From: Acetobacter malorum
GTDB taxonomy: Bacteria > Pseudomonadota > Alphaproteobacteria > Acetobacterales > Acetobacteraceae
DNA: 64,000 bases
Assembly (NCBI RefSeq): GCF_001580615.1
Contig: NZ_LHZC01000043.1
Span: forward strand, 1-64,000
Reading direction: 5' to 3'
The notes under the pieces are model-generated. The model saw only the letters and a list, made by a program, of their open reading frames with translations, did no database searches and was not told the origin of the DNA. Both the position numbers and the translations under genes were made by a program. Of this stretch, positions 27,839 through 36,048 are shown piece after piece. How positions within the stretch are numbered: the first letter of the stretch is position 1; each line of letters begins with the position of its first letter.

Positions 27839-28705
27839 TCAGGCCGCATTCGGTGTCAAAACCTGCTGAAAATAAGTCTTCAGATCGGTCTTACCCTTTA
27901 AAGGACTGGCAGGCACATCGTAGGCCTGTGTGACAAAAATCTCTGTCATATGCGCGTAAGACTGCGCGGCATTTTCTGAAAACCCATTGCGACGATACGC
28001 TGCCAGCCACTCGGTTTTGGGAAGGGACGCTACGCGCACCGGCTGGTTCAAAACCTCTCCCAGCACCTCCGCCACATCCTCTGGACTATACCGCGCCGGG
28101 CCTTCCACCGCATATACGCCGGTTTCAGAGGCAGGCGCACGCAGCAACTGTGCCGCCACCGCCCCAACATCCTGCGGGGCTACCATTGGCACTTTTTGCG
28201 AGGCAGGCAGAAAGGTTTCCAGAACGCCGGATGCACGCACGGCGTCCAAGCCAGACGACCAGTTGCTCATGTAATACGCGGCCCGCACGACACAGAGCGG
28301 GGTGCCCAACTGGCGCGCCCCTTCCTCAAAGTCATACAAAACACCCAGATCCCCACAGTGCGCGCCGGGCTGAGCGCCGTAGGTTGACTGAAGCACAATC
28401 TTTTCCAGCCCAGCGCCCTGCAAGGCTTTCAAAATAGCCTGCACCGTCCTGCGTTCTTCCACATCCGTATTCAGGGCCGGGCTGGCTGGCGGGTTCAGAA
28501 CAAAAGCGCGTCTGGCTTTTTGAAACACGGCAGCCAGAGCTGATGTGTCCTGCACATCCAGCACCGCTGCCTTCGCCCCTTTCTGCCGCCATGCTTCGGC
28601 CTTTGCCTTGCTGCGGGTCACGACCGTTACAGCCTCCCCCGCCGCCAGCAACGCCCGCGCCACACTGCCCCCAACATGGCCCGTGGCCCCCATCACGACA
28701 TACAT
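27839..28705 (-). CDS. NmrA-like NAD(P)-binding protein
   Basis: Atypical short-chain dehydrogenase fold: the N-terminus YVVMGATGHVGGSVARALL is the dinucleotide-binding site, followed by RAFVLNPPASP and VLQSTYGA. The relatives are NmrA regulators and NAD(P)H:quinone-type reductases of the QOR2 group. The canonical YxxxK pair is not evident, so the enzyme activity is open. ATG 28705, with AGGGGCGCAG just before it, gives 288 aa. The longer frame adds eight residues only. It may be co-transcribed with the small gene 48 bp downstream. Confidence 0.82.
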   Translation of the reverse strand: MYVVMGATGHVGGSVARALLAAGEAVTVVTRSKAKAEAWRQKGAKAAVLDVQDTSALAAVFQKARRAFVLNPPASPALNTDVEERRTVQAILKALQGAGLEKIVLQSTYGAQPGAHCGDLGVLYDFEEGARQLGTPLCVVRAAYYMSNWSSGLDAVRASGVLETFLPASQKVPMVAPQDVGAVAAQLLRAPASETGVYAVEGPARYSPEDVAEVLGEVLNQPVRVASLPKTEWLAAYRRNGFSENAAQSYAHMTEIFVTQAYDVPASPLKGKTDLKTYFQQVLTPNAA

Positions 28706-28852
28706 CTGCGCCCCTTTTCTCACCCGCATTCCGGCAGGCCATGTCTGGAAACACGCTGGCTCTGAGGCCTGCGCTTACAAAGCCCCTTCCTGTCAGAAAA
28801 ACAGGCGTTTCTCTACCCCGGCAAGCCACGGGCATAATCTCAGTCTGCTCAT

Positions 28853-28889
28853 AAAAAAGGGGCGAACCCGTTTCCCGGTTCGCCCCTTT
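28853..28889 (-). terminator. Rho-independent terminator after gcd
   Basis: AAAGGGGCGAACC (28856-28868) pairs with GGTTCGCCCCTTT (28877-28889). On the minus strand it is followed by more T, making a six-T run at 28858-28853. It lies 44 bp past the gcd stop. Confidence 0.88.
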
Positions 28890-28932
28890 CCTTTCGTCAT
28901 GCCGGAAGATCATCCGGCACCGTTTGATCAGA

Positions 28933-31338
28933 TCAGTGCTTTTCAGCACCATCCGGCAGTGCATAGGCCACAATATAGTCGCCCAGCTTGGTGCCGAAGG
29001 AGCCGTGGCCACCATCAGCTGTCACCACAAACTGGCGACCATTGGCTTCATACGTCATCGGTGTGGACTGCCCACCTGCCGGCAGACGGTCCTGCCAGAG
29101 CTGGCGACCAGTCGTGACGTCATACGCCCGGATGTAATAATCAGCCGTGGAGGTCAGGAACGCCACACCACCAGCGGTGGTCAGCGGGCCACCCAGAGAC
29201 GGAATACCTACCTTGAAAGGCAGCGGCAGCGGAGAGCTGTCCCGCACGGTGCCGTTACGGTGCATCCACATGATCTTGTTGGTCTTCAGATCAATCCCGG
29301 CCACGTAGCCCCAGCCCGGCTGTTTGCACGGAATGCCCAGCGGGGAAAGGAACGCATGCAGGTCCACACCATACGGCGTGCCATATTGCGGCTGCACACC
29401 ACTTTCTGAACCAGAAGGGCCGGCCTTCGGGTCAGGCTGTGCCGGGTTTTTCGGTCCGCGCGGGACAAGGGTAGAGACAAACGGAATGGCAATCGGGTTG
29501 GCAAACGCCACCTGACGCACAGGGTCCACAGCCAGACCGCCCCATTCAAACATGCCCAGGTTCCCCGGGAACACCAGCGTGCCCTGCAGAGACGGCGGCG
29601 TGAACGGGCCTTCATACCGCAGCTTTTTGAACATGATGCGGCAGACCATCTGGTCCAGCATCGTGCCGCCCCACATGTCCGCATCCGTCAGCTTGGTCTT
29701 CGGGCGGAAAGTGAGTTCGGAATAAGGCTGGGTGGGGGCCACATGGTCACCGGGGGCAGCACCCTGCGGCACCGGCGTTTCCGGAGCCGGGACAATCAGG
29801 TGCCCGTTGCGGCGGTCCAGCACAAAGATGTTGCCAGTTTTAGCCGGAGCATACAGCGCGGGAACCACCGTGCCGTCTGCCTGACGAATATCGACAAGGC
29901 TGGGCTGGGCTGGAATATCCATATCCCACAAATCATGATGCACCGTCTGGTAGAACCAGACTTTCTCACCCGTATCCGCGTTCAGCGCCAGAATGCCGGA
30001 CGCATAGCGTTCCTGATCCGCAGAGCGATGACCGCCCCAGATATCCGGCGTGGCCACACCCGTGGGGATGTAGATCATGTTCAACCGGGCATCGTAGGAC
30101 GACGTAATCCAGGAATTGGGGGAGTTCGCCACATATTTATGGGTGTCGGACGGCAGTTCGTTCGGGTTGGGGTTCCCCGCATCAAATGCCCAGACCAGAC
30201 GACCCGTATACAGGTCATACGCACGCGTCACGCCGGAGGGTTCATGCGTGGAATAGTTATCCGTCACCGCGCCGGAGACAATCACGACCTTCTGCGTCAC
30301 AACCGGCGGAGAGGTCGGTTCATAGAACCCGGCCTCATGCATCGGCATGCCGCCCTTCAGGTCCAGTTCGCCATCCTGACCAAAGCCGTGGCAGCGTTCA
30401 CCCGTTTCCGCATCCAGCGCAAACAGGCGGCCATCATTGGTCGGCAGGAATACGCGGCGGCTGCACTCGGTAGGCGCCGGCGTGCCCTCACTCGTCACAT
30501 CACCGGGGTGCATCTCAGAATAAGACACGCCACGGCACGTCATGTGCTGGAAGGTCGGGTTGTACTGAAGCTTCGGATCGAACTTCCACCGCTCCTTACC
30601 CGTTGCGGCATCCAGCGCAAACAGGATCTGGTGCGGGGAGCAGAGATACAGCGTGTCACGCACCTTGATGGGCGTGACTTCATCCGTAAATTCACCCGGA
30701 TCATTCGGGGTTTTGAGGTCATGCGTGCGGAACACCCATGCTACTTTCAGACCGGACACATTGGCCGGGGTAATCTGCTTGAGCGGAGAATAACGGTCAC
30801 CAAACTGGGTACGGCCGTAAGCGGGCCAGTCGGCATCCGCCGCATCCTGTGCATCACCCGGCACAATGGCAGCCTGCGGCCCTGCGGAGGGCAGCACACC
30901 CGCAACATCCTGCGGGTCCTGCGTCAGCGCAAAGCCATACACTGCCAGACCAGCCACCACGCCCAACGCCAGCGGCGCACGCCCCAGACGGGACTGCGGA
31001 TAGAGGTCTCTGGTCACAAACGGCAGGAGCATCCACAGGCCGAGCGGCAGCAGCACGTCCCCCCGCGGGGCCAGCGCCCAGAAGTCAAACCCGACTTCCC
31101 CCACGGACCAGAGGAGCGTTGCAAAAACCAGAGCGGCATACAGCCACAGGGCTTCCTGCCGGCGCCGCCAGAGCAGCCCGGCGGTGACCAGCAGGACCAG
31201 CCCGCACAGCACATAAAAGAGAGAGCCGCCCAGAGAAGCGAGCCATGCGCCGCCTCCCGTCAGGAACAGGCCCAGCACTGCCACAAGGACAGTCGTAATC
31301 ACTAACGGCATACCGGGCCGCGAAGATGGTGGCGTCAT
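28933..31338 (-). CDS. gcd: Membrane-bound PQQ-dependent glucose dehydrogenase
   Basis: Oxidises D-glucose (beta-anomer) to glucono-1,5-lactone at the periplasmic face and passes electrons to ubiquinone. It is a hallmark of acetic acid bacteria. Residues about 10-145 hold four to five hydrophobic helices that anchor it. From about residue 165 on is the eight-bladed PQQ propeller, with DWPAYGRTQFGDRYSPL, repeated W-docking motifs (ALNADTGEKVWFYQT, DVTTGRQLWQDRLP) and HHDLWDMDIPAQPSL. The length is 801 aa with ATG at 31338. It is divergent from an exported aldose 1-epimerase and ends in a strong terminator. Confidence 0.95.
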   Translation of the reverse strand: MTPPSSRPGMPLVITTVLVAVLGLFLTGGGAWLASLGGSLFYVLCGLVLLVTAGLLWRRRQEALWLYAALVFATLLWSVGEVGFDFWALAPRGDVLLPLGLWMLLPFVTRDLYPQSRLGRAPLALGVVAGLAVYGFALTQDPQDVAGVLPSAGPQAAIVPGDAQDAADADWPAYGRTQFGDRYSPLKQITPANVSGLKVAWVFRTHDLKTPNDPGEFTDEVTPIKVRDTLYLCSPHQILFALDAATGKERWKFDPKLQYNPTFQHMTCRGVSYSEMHPGDVTSEGTPAPTECSRRVFLPTNDGRLFALDAETGERCHGFGQDGELDLKGGMPMHEAGFYEPTSPPVVTQKVVIVSGAVTDNYSTHEPSGVTRAYDLYTGRLVWAFDAGNPNPNELPSDTHKYVANSPNSWITSSYDARLNMIYIPTGVATPDIWGGHRSADQERYASGILALNADTGEKVWFYQTVHHDLWDMDIPAQPSLVDIRQADGTVVPALYAPAKTGNIFVLDRRNGHLIVPAPETPVPQGAAPGDHVAPTQPYSELTFRPKTKLTDADMWGGTMLDQMVCRIMFKKLRYEGPFTPPSLQGTLVFPGNLGMFEWGGLAVDPVRQVAFANPIAIPFVSTLVPRGPKNPAQPDPKAGPSGSESGVQPQYGTPYGVDLHAFLSPLGIPCKQPGWGYVAGIDLKTNKIMWMHRNGTVRDSSPLPLPFKVGIPSLGGPLTTAGGVAFLTSTADYYIRAYDVTTGRQLWQDRLPAGGQSTPMTYEANGRQFVVTADGGHGSFGTKLGDYIVAYALPDGAEKH

Positions 31339-31756
31339 TCAGGTCAACCAATGTTGTCAGAAATGTAAGAAAGGACGACAACCGTATAAGATAAATTCAT
31401 TTTTTTCCAGAAAAATTCTGAAACGGCTTCATGCCTGACAGAAAAGAGAGCAACTGTTTTCTACATCGCGCCACAAGGTGGGCTTCTTATCTTTCATCGA
31501 GACAGAACACAGGCTCTCACTCCTGAAAAAACTGATATTTCTTCAAGAAGTCCCAAGAGAATTTTCTTTTTTTATCAAATTAATTCTAAAAATGATCTGG
31601 AGAACGCCCATCCAAATTAACAAAGATGCAGACAGACACTGCCCTGCCTGCGCCGCGTGCATGAACTTTCATGCCCTCACACCGTTATTGGGCAGTATAC
31701 GCCAACGCGGCGTACGGGCATTTGTTCCGGTCAGTCTCCATGAACGGTTTCACAGC
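31339..31756. other. Divergent promoter region between gcd and galM (about 418 bp)
   Basis: The region between the two starts is AT-rich at 31370-31620, with runs of T and A, unlike the GC-rich genes. The galM frame is open back to 31478, but the residues before 31757 do not look like a signal peptide or family sequence. No promoter can be fixed with certainty, and no gene or RNA is evident. Confidence 0.5.
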
Positions 31757-32962
31757 ATGACTTCACGCTTAGTTCCCCCTGCCGCCCCACGCGGCCTCCT
31801 GGCGCGCCTCTCCCGCTCCGCAACGCTGGGAATGGCGGCCTTAGCAGCACTCCTCCCGCCTCTGTCCCATGCTGCCCCGGCCGGCGCGTTTGAAGCGGAA
31901 CCGTTTGGGACACTGGCAGACGGGCAGAAGGTCTCCCGCTATACGCTGCGCAACAAAGCAGGCCTCACCGTACAGTTTCTCTCCTATGGCGGGGTGATTA
32001 CGGCCATTTCCACACCGGATAAAACCGGAAAGCAGGCCAATATCGTCCTCGGCTTCCCCACGCTGGAGGGCTACACACGGGATAGTGCAGAAGGCAGTCT
32101 GTTTTTTGGTGCACTGGTAGGCCGCTATGCCAACCGCATTGCCGGTGCCTCATTTGATCTGGACGGCACGACTTATCACCTCCCGGCCACTGAGCCACCG
32201 AACACCCTGCATGGTGGCCGTAACGGGTTTGATAAAAAGATATGGTCTGTCAAAAAACTTTCCGACCTGACCAACGCCACGGGTGCAGAACTCACACTGG
32301 TCAGCCCGGATGGGGATGAAGGTTTTCCCGGCACGCTGACGGTGCGCGTGTCCTACATTCTGGATGACAGCAACCGCCTGAGCATCCGCTACCGCGCCAG
32401 CACGGACCGCCCCACCGTTCTGAACCTGACAAACCACAGCTATTTCAATCTGAGTGGTGAAGGCTCCGGCACGGTGGAAAACCACGTCCTCACCCTGAAC
32501 GCGGAGCATTACACCCCGACAGATGATGCCTCGATCCCCACGGGGGATATTGCCAAAGTTGAGAACACGCCACTGGATTTCCGCACCCCCACCCGAATTG
32601 GCGAGCGGCTGCGCAGCACCTTCGGGCAAATGCGCCATGCTCACGGCTATGATCATAACTGGGTTCTCAGCCCACCGACCGGCCCGGCCCCGCGTCTGGC
32701 CGCCACGCTGACGGACCCGGCCAGCGGCCGCACCCTGTCTGTTTTCACCACGCAACCCGGCATTCAGGTCTACACCGGCAACAGTCTGGATGGCCGTTAT
32801 GCCGGCCCGTCCGGCCAGACCTACCGACAAACGGACGGCATTGCGCTGGAAACCCAGTTCTTCCCGGACTCCCCGCACCACGCCAACTTCCCCTCAACCG
32901 TGCTCAGACCGGGTGAAGAGTTTGACCACACCACAGTCTTTGCGTTTGGGGTTGAGCCGTAA
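31757..32962 (+). CDS. galM: Exported aldose 1-epimerase (mutarotase)
   Basis: Interconverts alpha and beta anomers of glucose, galactose and related aldoses. ATG 31757 gives 401 aa with a signal peptide (basic n-region, then LGMAALAALLPPLSHA). The family core has FLSYGGVITAI, GALVGRYANRIAGA, LHGGRNGFDKKIW, NLTNHSYFNL (catalytic His region) and a C-terminal Glu in GIALETQFFPDSPHH. The periplasmic location and divergent pairing with gcd suggest that it provides beta-glucose to the dehydrogenase; this is inference. Confidence 0.9.
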   Translation: MTSRLVPPAAPRGLLARLSRSATLGMAALAALLPPLSHAAPAGAFEAEPFGTLADGQKVSRYTLRNKAGLTVQFLSYGGVITAISTPDKTGKQANIVLGFPTLEGYTRDSAEGSLFFGALVGRYANRIAGASFDLDGTTYHLPATEPPNTLHGGRNGFDKKIWSVKKLSDLTNATGAELTLVSPDGDEGFPGTLTVRVSYILDDSNRLSIRYRASTDRPTVLNLTNHSYFNLSGEGSGTVENHVLTLNAEHYTPTDDASIPTGDIAKVENTPLDFRTPTRIGERLRSTFGQMRHAHGYDHNWVLSPPTGPAPRLAATLTDPASGRTLSVFTTQPGIQVYTGNSLDGRYAGPSGQTYRQTDGIALETQFFPDSPHHANFPSTVLRPGEEFDHTTVFAFGVEP

Positions 32963-32982
32963 AAGGGCCTGACGGCCTGCCT

Positions 32983-34005
32983 TTACAGAGCCGCAGTATG
33001 ACGCAGCAAAAACGCATCAAGCCTTTCAAGCTGGTGCGTCAGAGCTTCATCATTCAGGAAAGAACCAAGAAAACTGTTCCGAGCCAGCGTCGCAACATCC
33101 CGGTTTGACAGTTTCCCTGCATCGACAAGCGCGCGGTAATTCTCCGCAACATAGCCACCAAAATAAGCCGGATCATCCGAGTTCAGGGTCGCCCGCAGCC
33201 CCTTCTCCAGCATGATATCAATGGGGTGGTTCCGCAGATCCTCCACCACACAGAGCTTGAGGTTGGAGAGCGGGCAGACCGTCAGTGTCATGGCGTCCCG
33301 CGCCAGACGGCTGATCAGAAAAGGATCTTCCAGTGATCGGTTGCCGTGGTCCAGCCGGTCTACCCGCAGGATATCAAGGGCTTCATACACATAGGCGGGC
33401 GGCCCTTCCTCCCCGGCATGCGCAACACGTTTCAACCCGGCATCGGCTGCGGCGGCAAAGACTTTTGCAAACTTTGATGGTGGATGCCCGACTTCTGAAG
33501 AATCCAGCCCGACACCACTAATCTGACCAAACCATTTTTCAGCCGAGCGGAACGTTGCAAACGCTGAGTCTTCATCCAGATGGCGCAGAAAACACAGGAT
33601 CAGCAGAACACTCATCCCATGCCTGCGCCGGGCGTCCTCCACCCCTGCAAGCAGCCCTTCCATCACCACGTCAAACGGCACACCTCGCAGCGTATGCGTC
33701 TGGGGATCAAAAAAGATCTCGGCATGCGTTACGCCATCTGCCGCTGCACGATCAAAATAGGCAACGGCGAGATCCCGAAAATCCTCCGCCGTCAGCAGCA
33801 CATCAGCCCCGGCGTAGTAGATATCCAGAAAATCCTGCAACTTTGTAAACTGATACGCCTGACGCACATCCTCTATAGAAGAAAACGGGATGGAAACCCG
33901 GTTGCGCCGCGCCAGCGCAAACATCAGTTCCGGCTCCAGACTGCCTTCAATATGCAGATGCAGCTCAGCTTTCGGAATTTCCGTAATAAAATCCTGCCTG
34001 TGCAT
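32983..34005 (-). CDS. Adenine deaminase (ADA-fold, AAH1/PA0148 type)
   Basis: Zinc amidohydrolase. HLHIEG (metal ligands His16/His18), HAGEEG and SDDPAYFGG are the active-site segments. The pattern AELHLHIEGSLEPELMFALA together with LDSSEVGHPPSKF matches, from memory, the adenine deaminase subgroup and not adenosine deaminase, so it should convert adenine to hypoxanthine in purine salvage. 340 aa, ATG 34005. It is convergent with galM, with only 20 bp between the stops and no clear terminator. Confidence 0.88.
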   Translation of the reverse strand: MHRQDFITEIPKAELHLHIEGSLEPELMFALARRNRVSIPFSSIEDVRQAYQFTKLQDFLDIYYAGADVLLTAEDFRDLAVAYFDRAAADGVTHAEIFFDPQTHTLRGVPFDVVMEGLLAGVEDARRRHGMSVLLILCFLRHLDEDSAFATFRSAEKWFGQISGVGLDSSEVGHPPSKFAKVFAAAADAGLKRVAHAGEEGPPAYVYEALDILRVDRLDHGNRSLEDPFLISRLARDAMTLTVCPLSNLKLCVVEDLRNHPIDIMLEKGLRATLNSDDPAYFGGYVAENYRALVDAGKLSNRDVATLARNSFLGSFLNDEALTHQLERLDAFLLRHTAAL

Positions 34006-34103
34006 TGGCGCTCCTTCTGGCTAAACGATCATGTAGAAATAAGACCAGTTAAGGACAAAACGGCACCATAACGCAAATTTATCCGCTTATTTCCTGCCGT
34101 GCC

Positions 34104-34132
34104 TTGTCGTGAGGAACGTATCTTCTATAAAT
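34104..34132 (+). promoter_or_regulatory. Candidate sigma-70 promoter for the 34171 gene
   Basis: TTGTCG (34104-34109) and TATAAAT (34126-34132) are separated by 16 nt, close to the consensus. They lie about 40 bp before the ATG at 34171. The match is by eye only. Confidence 0.4.
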
Positions 34133-34170
34133 AGAAACCGTATTTTTAGAGATTTCAGGCGAATTTTATT

Positions 34171-34992
34171 ATGGATGTTACTCTTCTGATCACGCGGGAG
34201 CCTTTCGCACTGCAGGACAAGACACGCCCTGCCCTGCGCATCATGCCGGATGCTGTGTATGCATTGGTGGTAACAGACCCTTCGCTCGATTTTGAAGAAA
34301 GCGCCTCAGACCCGGGTTACGGAACCATTCTGCATAAAAGCCCGGACTCTTCTGGCAGTCCGCAGGTTCACAGATTTTCCTTCACCAAAGACGGTATTCG
34401 CAGCACCAATGCGGACGCCCCCCTTGTTCTCAAACTTCTCGACCTTGCCAAAAAGCTGAAAGCCCATGTTCTGAGCGACCATGGTGCCCTCTATTTCAAA
34501 GATGCCAGCGGTTTACTGAATATTACCGAGGATCTGGACGCAAAAAGTTATATTACGGGAGACAAAGGCACACGCTACGCCGTCACTCCCACAGGTGCTC
34601 TGGCGGACGCTGCACGCCTGCCCGACTATCTTGCAGAAAATGACTATTCTTTTCTGCAAGACAAGCCAGACACGACGCAGAGAAAAACCAACGCGCCAGC
34701 ACCCGCTCTTTTAAAAGGACTGGGCACCTTTAAGTGCTCACTTTTCAGCACGGTTTACCAAAAAAACGTCACGCTTTCCATTCACGCTTACTATTTCTGG
34801 TGCCTGAGTTTTCTCAGCGGCATGAACTTTGCCTATCAGGATAGCCCGGAGAAAAATGTTACATATCAGACCTCAAATCCTGTCGTGAATGTGGATATTG
34901 CGTTTTTATACGCCTACTGCACACGCAATCCTGATGACATGTTCGTTTCAGCCTGTCTGGCTCTCCGCACTATGCGACTGGACCGCCAGTGA
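34171..34992 (+). CDS. Hypothetical protein, first of two tandem paralogs
   Basis: 273 aa, no signal peptide and no clear membrane helix. I do not recognise the family. It shares, in order, many short motifs with the next gene: ITRE at the N-terminus, DPxYG, KLLDLAKKLKAHVLSDHG, ITGDKGTRY, LPDYLAEN, NFAYQDSPEK, DIAFLYAYC and a final AC-AL-MR. The lysine/leucine helix and the GDKGT turn look like a small alpha/beta protein. A cytoplasmic antitoxin or immunity-like role is a guess. The start ATG at 34171 lies about 40 bp after a candidate promoter. Confidence 0.7.
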   Translation: MDVTLLITREPFALQDKTRPALRIMPDAVYALVVTDPSLDFEESASDPGYGTILHKSPDSSGSPQVHRFSFTKDGIRSTNADAPLVLKLLDLAKKLKAHVLSDHGALYFKDASGLLNITEDLDAKSYITGDKGTRYAVTPTGALADAARLPDYLAENDYSFLQDKPDTTQRKTNAPAPALLKGLGTFKCSLFSTVYQKNVTLSIHAYYFWCLSFLSGMNFAYQDSPEKNVTYQTSNPVVNVDIAFLYAYCTRNPDDMFVSACLALRTMRLDRQ

Positions 34993-35062
34993 CCATCCTT
35001 CCCTTTTTTAAAACCCACTTCTCAATAAGAAGAATTTTTATAAATCACAGAAAGAATAAATA

Positions 35063-35923
35063 ATGTCTTTTACAGTGAACATCACACGTGAAGCAGGCTG
35101 CTGGGATGACGAAGTTGCAGGTCGTCCCCTTCTGCAATTCCAGCCCCACATTGTCCATGCCGTTATTGATGCCGACCCAACTCTGGCGTTTGAGCCTGAT
35201 AAAAAAGATCCTCGCTATGGCGTAGTGATTTATGTCGGGAACCCGGTGCGGGAGGAGTATGAAAACGGCGAAAGTGCGATCTGGTTCGAGCCATGGGGTT
35301 TTACCGCACAAAGGCCGAGCGACACCCTGATGGAAAAAATGCTCGAACTGTCGATCAAATTGAACGCCTACATGATAGACGATCATGACCAGACCTATTT
35401 CCTGAACAAGGAGGGCAAACTTGATGCGTATTTTGAACTCAGGGATGATCTCTTCATCATAGGAGATAAGGGAACACACTATGAAGTTCATAATAGTGGC
35501 GAACTCAAAAATCTGAATTTAATTCCAGACTATATGAGTGAAAATTTCACCTCCTTTTCCGAAGCTGTCAGAAAAAAATTCCTGAAAACAGAACCTCTTC
35601 CTGCAGGTCAGGTCCGGCTCTACGGGCCAGTCTCCTCGCCCTGTTCAGAATTTGTAAAATTCTATGAAAAGAACAATCGTCAGCTCGTCGTTGTGTATTA
35701 CGAGGCCTTTCTGGGCCTGATAAGCGGCTGGAATTTTGCAAATCAAGACAATCCCGAAAAGCTCATTCCCATTCCTGAAGAGAATGACTCAACAACCAAC
35801 GAGGATATTGTCTTCCTTTACGGATATTGCAGAAGCTTTCCGCGCAACAAATTTGTTCTGGCCTGCTGCGCACTGATGAGTATGCGGGCAGGTAAAACTC
35901 TTAAAACTCCCAAATTCATCTAG
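35063..35923 (+). CDS. Hypothetical protein, second of two tandem paralogs
   Basis: 286 aa, paralog of the preceding gene. The shared motifs here are ITRE, DPRYGVVI, LMEKMLELSIKLNAYMIDDH, IIGDKGTHYEV, IPDYMSEN, NFANQDNPEK, DIVFLYGYC and ACCALMSMR. Compared with its partner it has extra acidic residues and a longer middle (EEYENGESAIWFEPWGF). The spacing is 70 bp, and a bidirectional terminator follows, so the two genes probably form one transcript. Codon use is slightly more AT-rich than in the neighbours. Function unknown. Confidence 0.7.
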   Translation: MSFTVNITREAGCWDDEVAGRPLLQFQPHIVHAVIDADPTLAFEPDKKDPRYGVVIYVGNPVREEYENGESAIWFEPWGFTAQRPSDTLMEKMLELSIKLNAYMIDDHDQTYFLNKEGKLDAYFELRDDLFIIGDKGTHYEVHNSGELKNLNLIPDYMSENFTSFSEAVRKKFLKTEPLPAGQVRLYGPVSSPCSEFVKFYEKNNRQLVVVYYEAFLGLISGWNFANQDNPEKLIPIPEENDSTTNEDIVFLYGYCRSFPRNKFVLACCALMSMRAGKTLKTPKFI

Positions 35924-35976
35924 TCCGATCAGGCCAAAAGACGCCGGAAGCTTGCCGCCATCCTAAAAATCAAATT

Positions 35977-36037
35977 AAAACCGCTCCCTGCCCTGTGCCC
36001 GTCAAAACTCGGCAGACACAGCACAGGAAGCGGTTTT
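35977..36037. terminator. Bidirectional terminator between the paralog pair and the MRJP gene
   Basis: AAAACCGCT (35977-35985) pairs with AGCGGTTTT (36029-36037). An inner CCTGTGC/GCACAGG stem lies at 35992-35998 and 36021-36027. T-rich flanks occur in both directions. It separates convergent genes ending at 35923 and 36049. Confidence 0.8.
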
Positions 36038-36048
36038 TCAAAAAAGCC

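Noticed and set aside
29743-31305. Long plus-strand open frame opposite gcd
   Set aside because: Antisense shadow, and the translation is basic and low in hydrophobic structure. The gcd frame is supported by PQQ motifs.
32983-34005. Call of adenosine deaminase for this gene
   Set aside because: The fold is shared, but the GSLEPELMF and SSEVGHPPSKF segments fit the adenine deaminase subgroup better.
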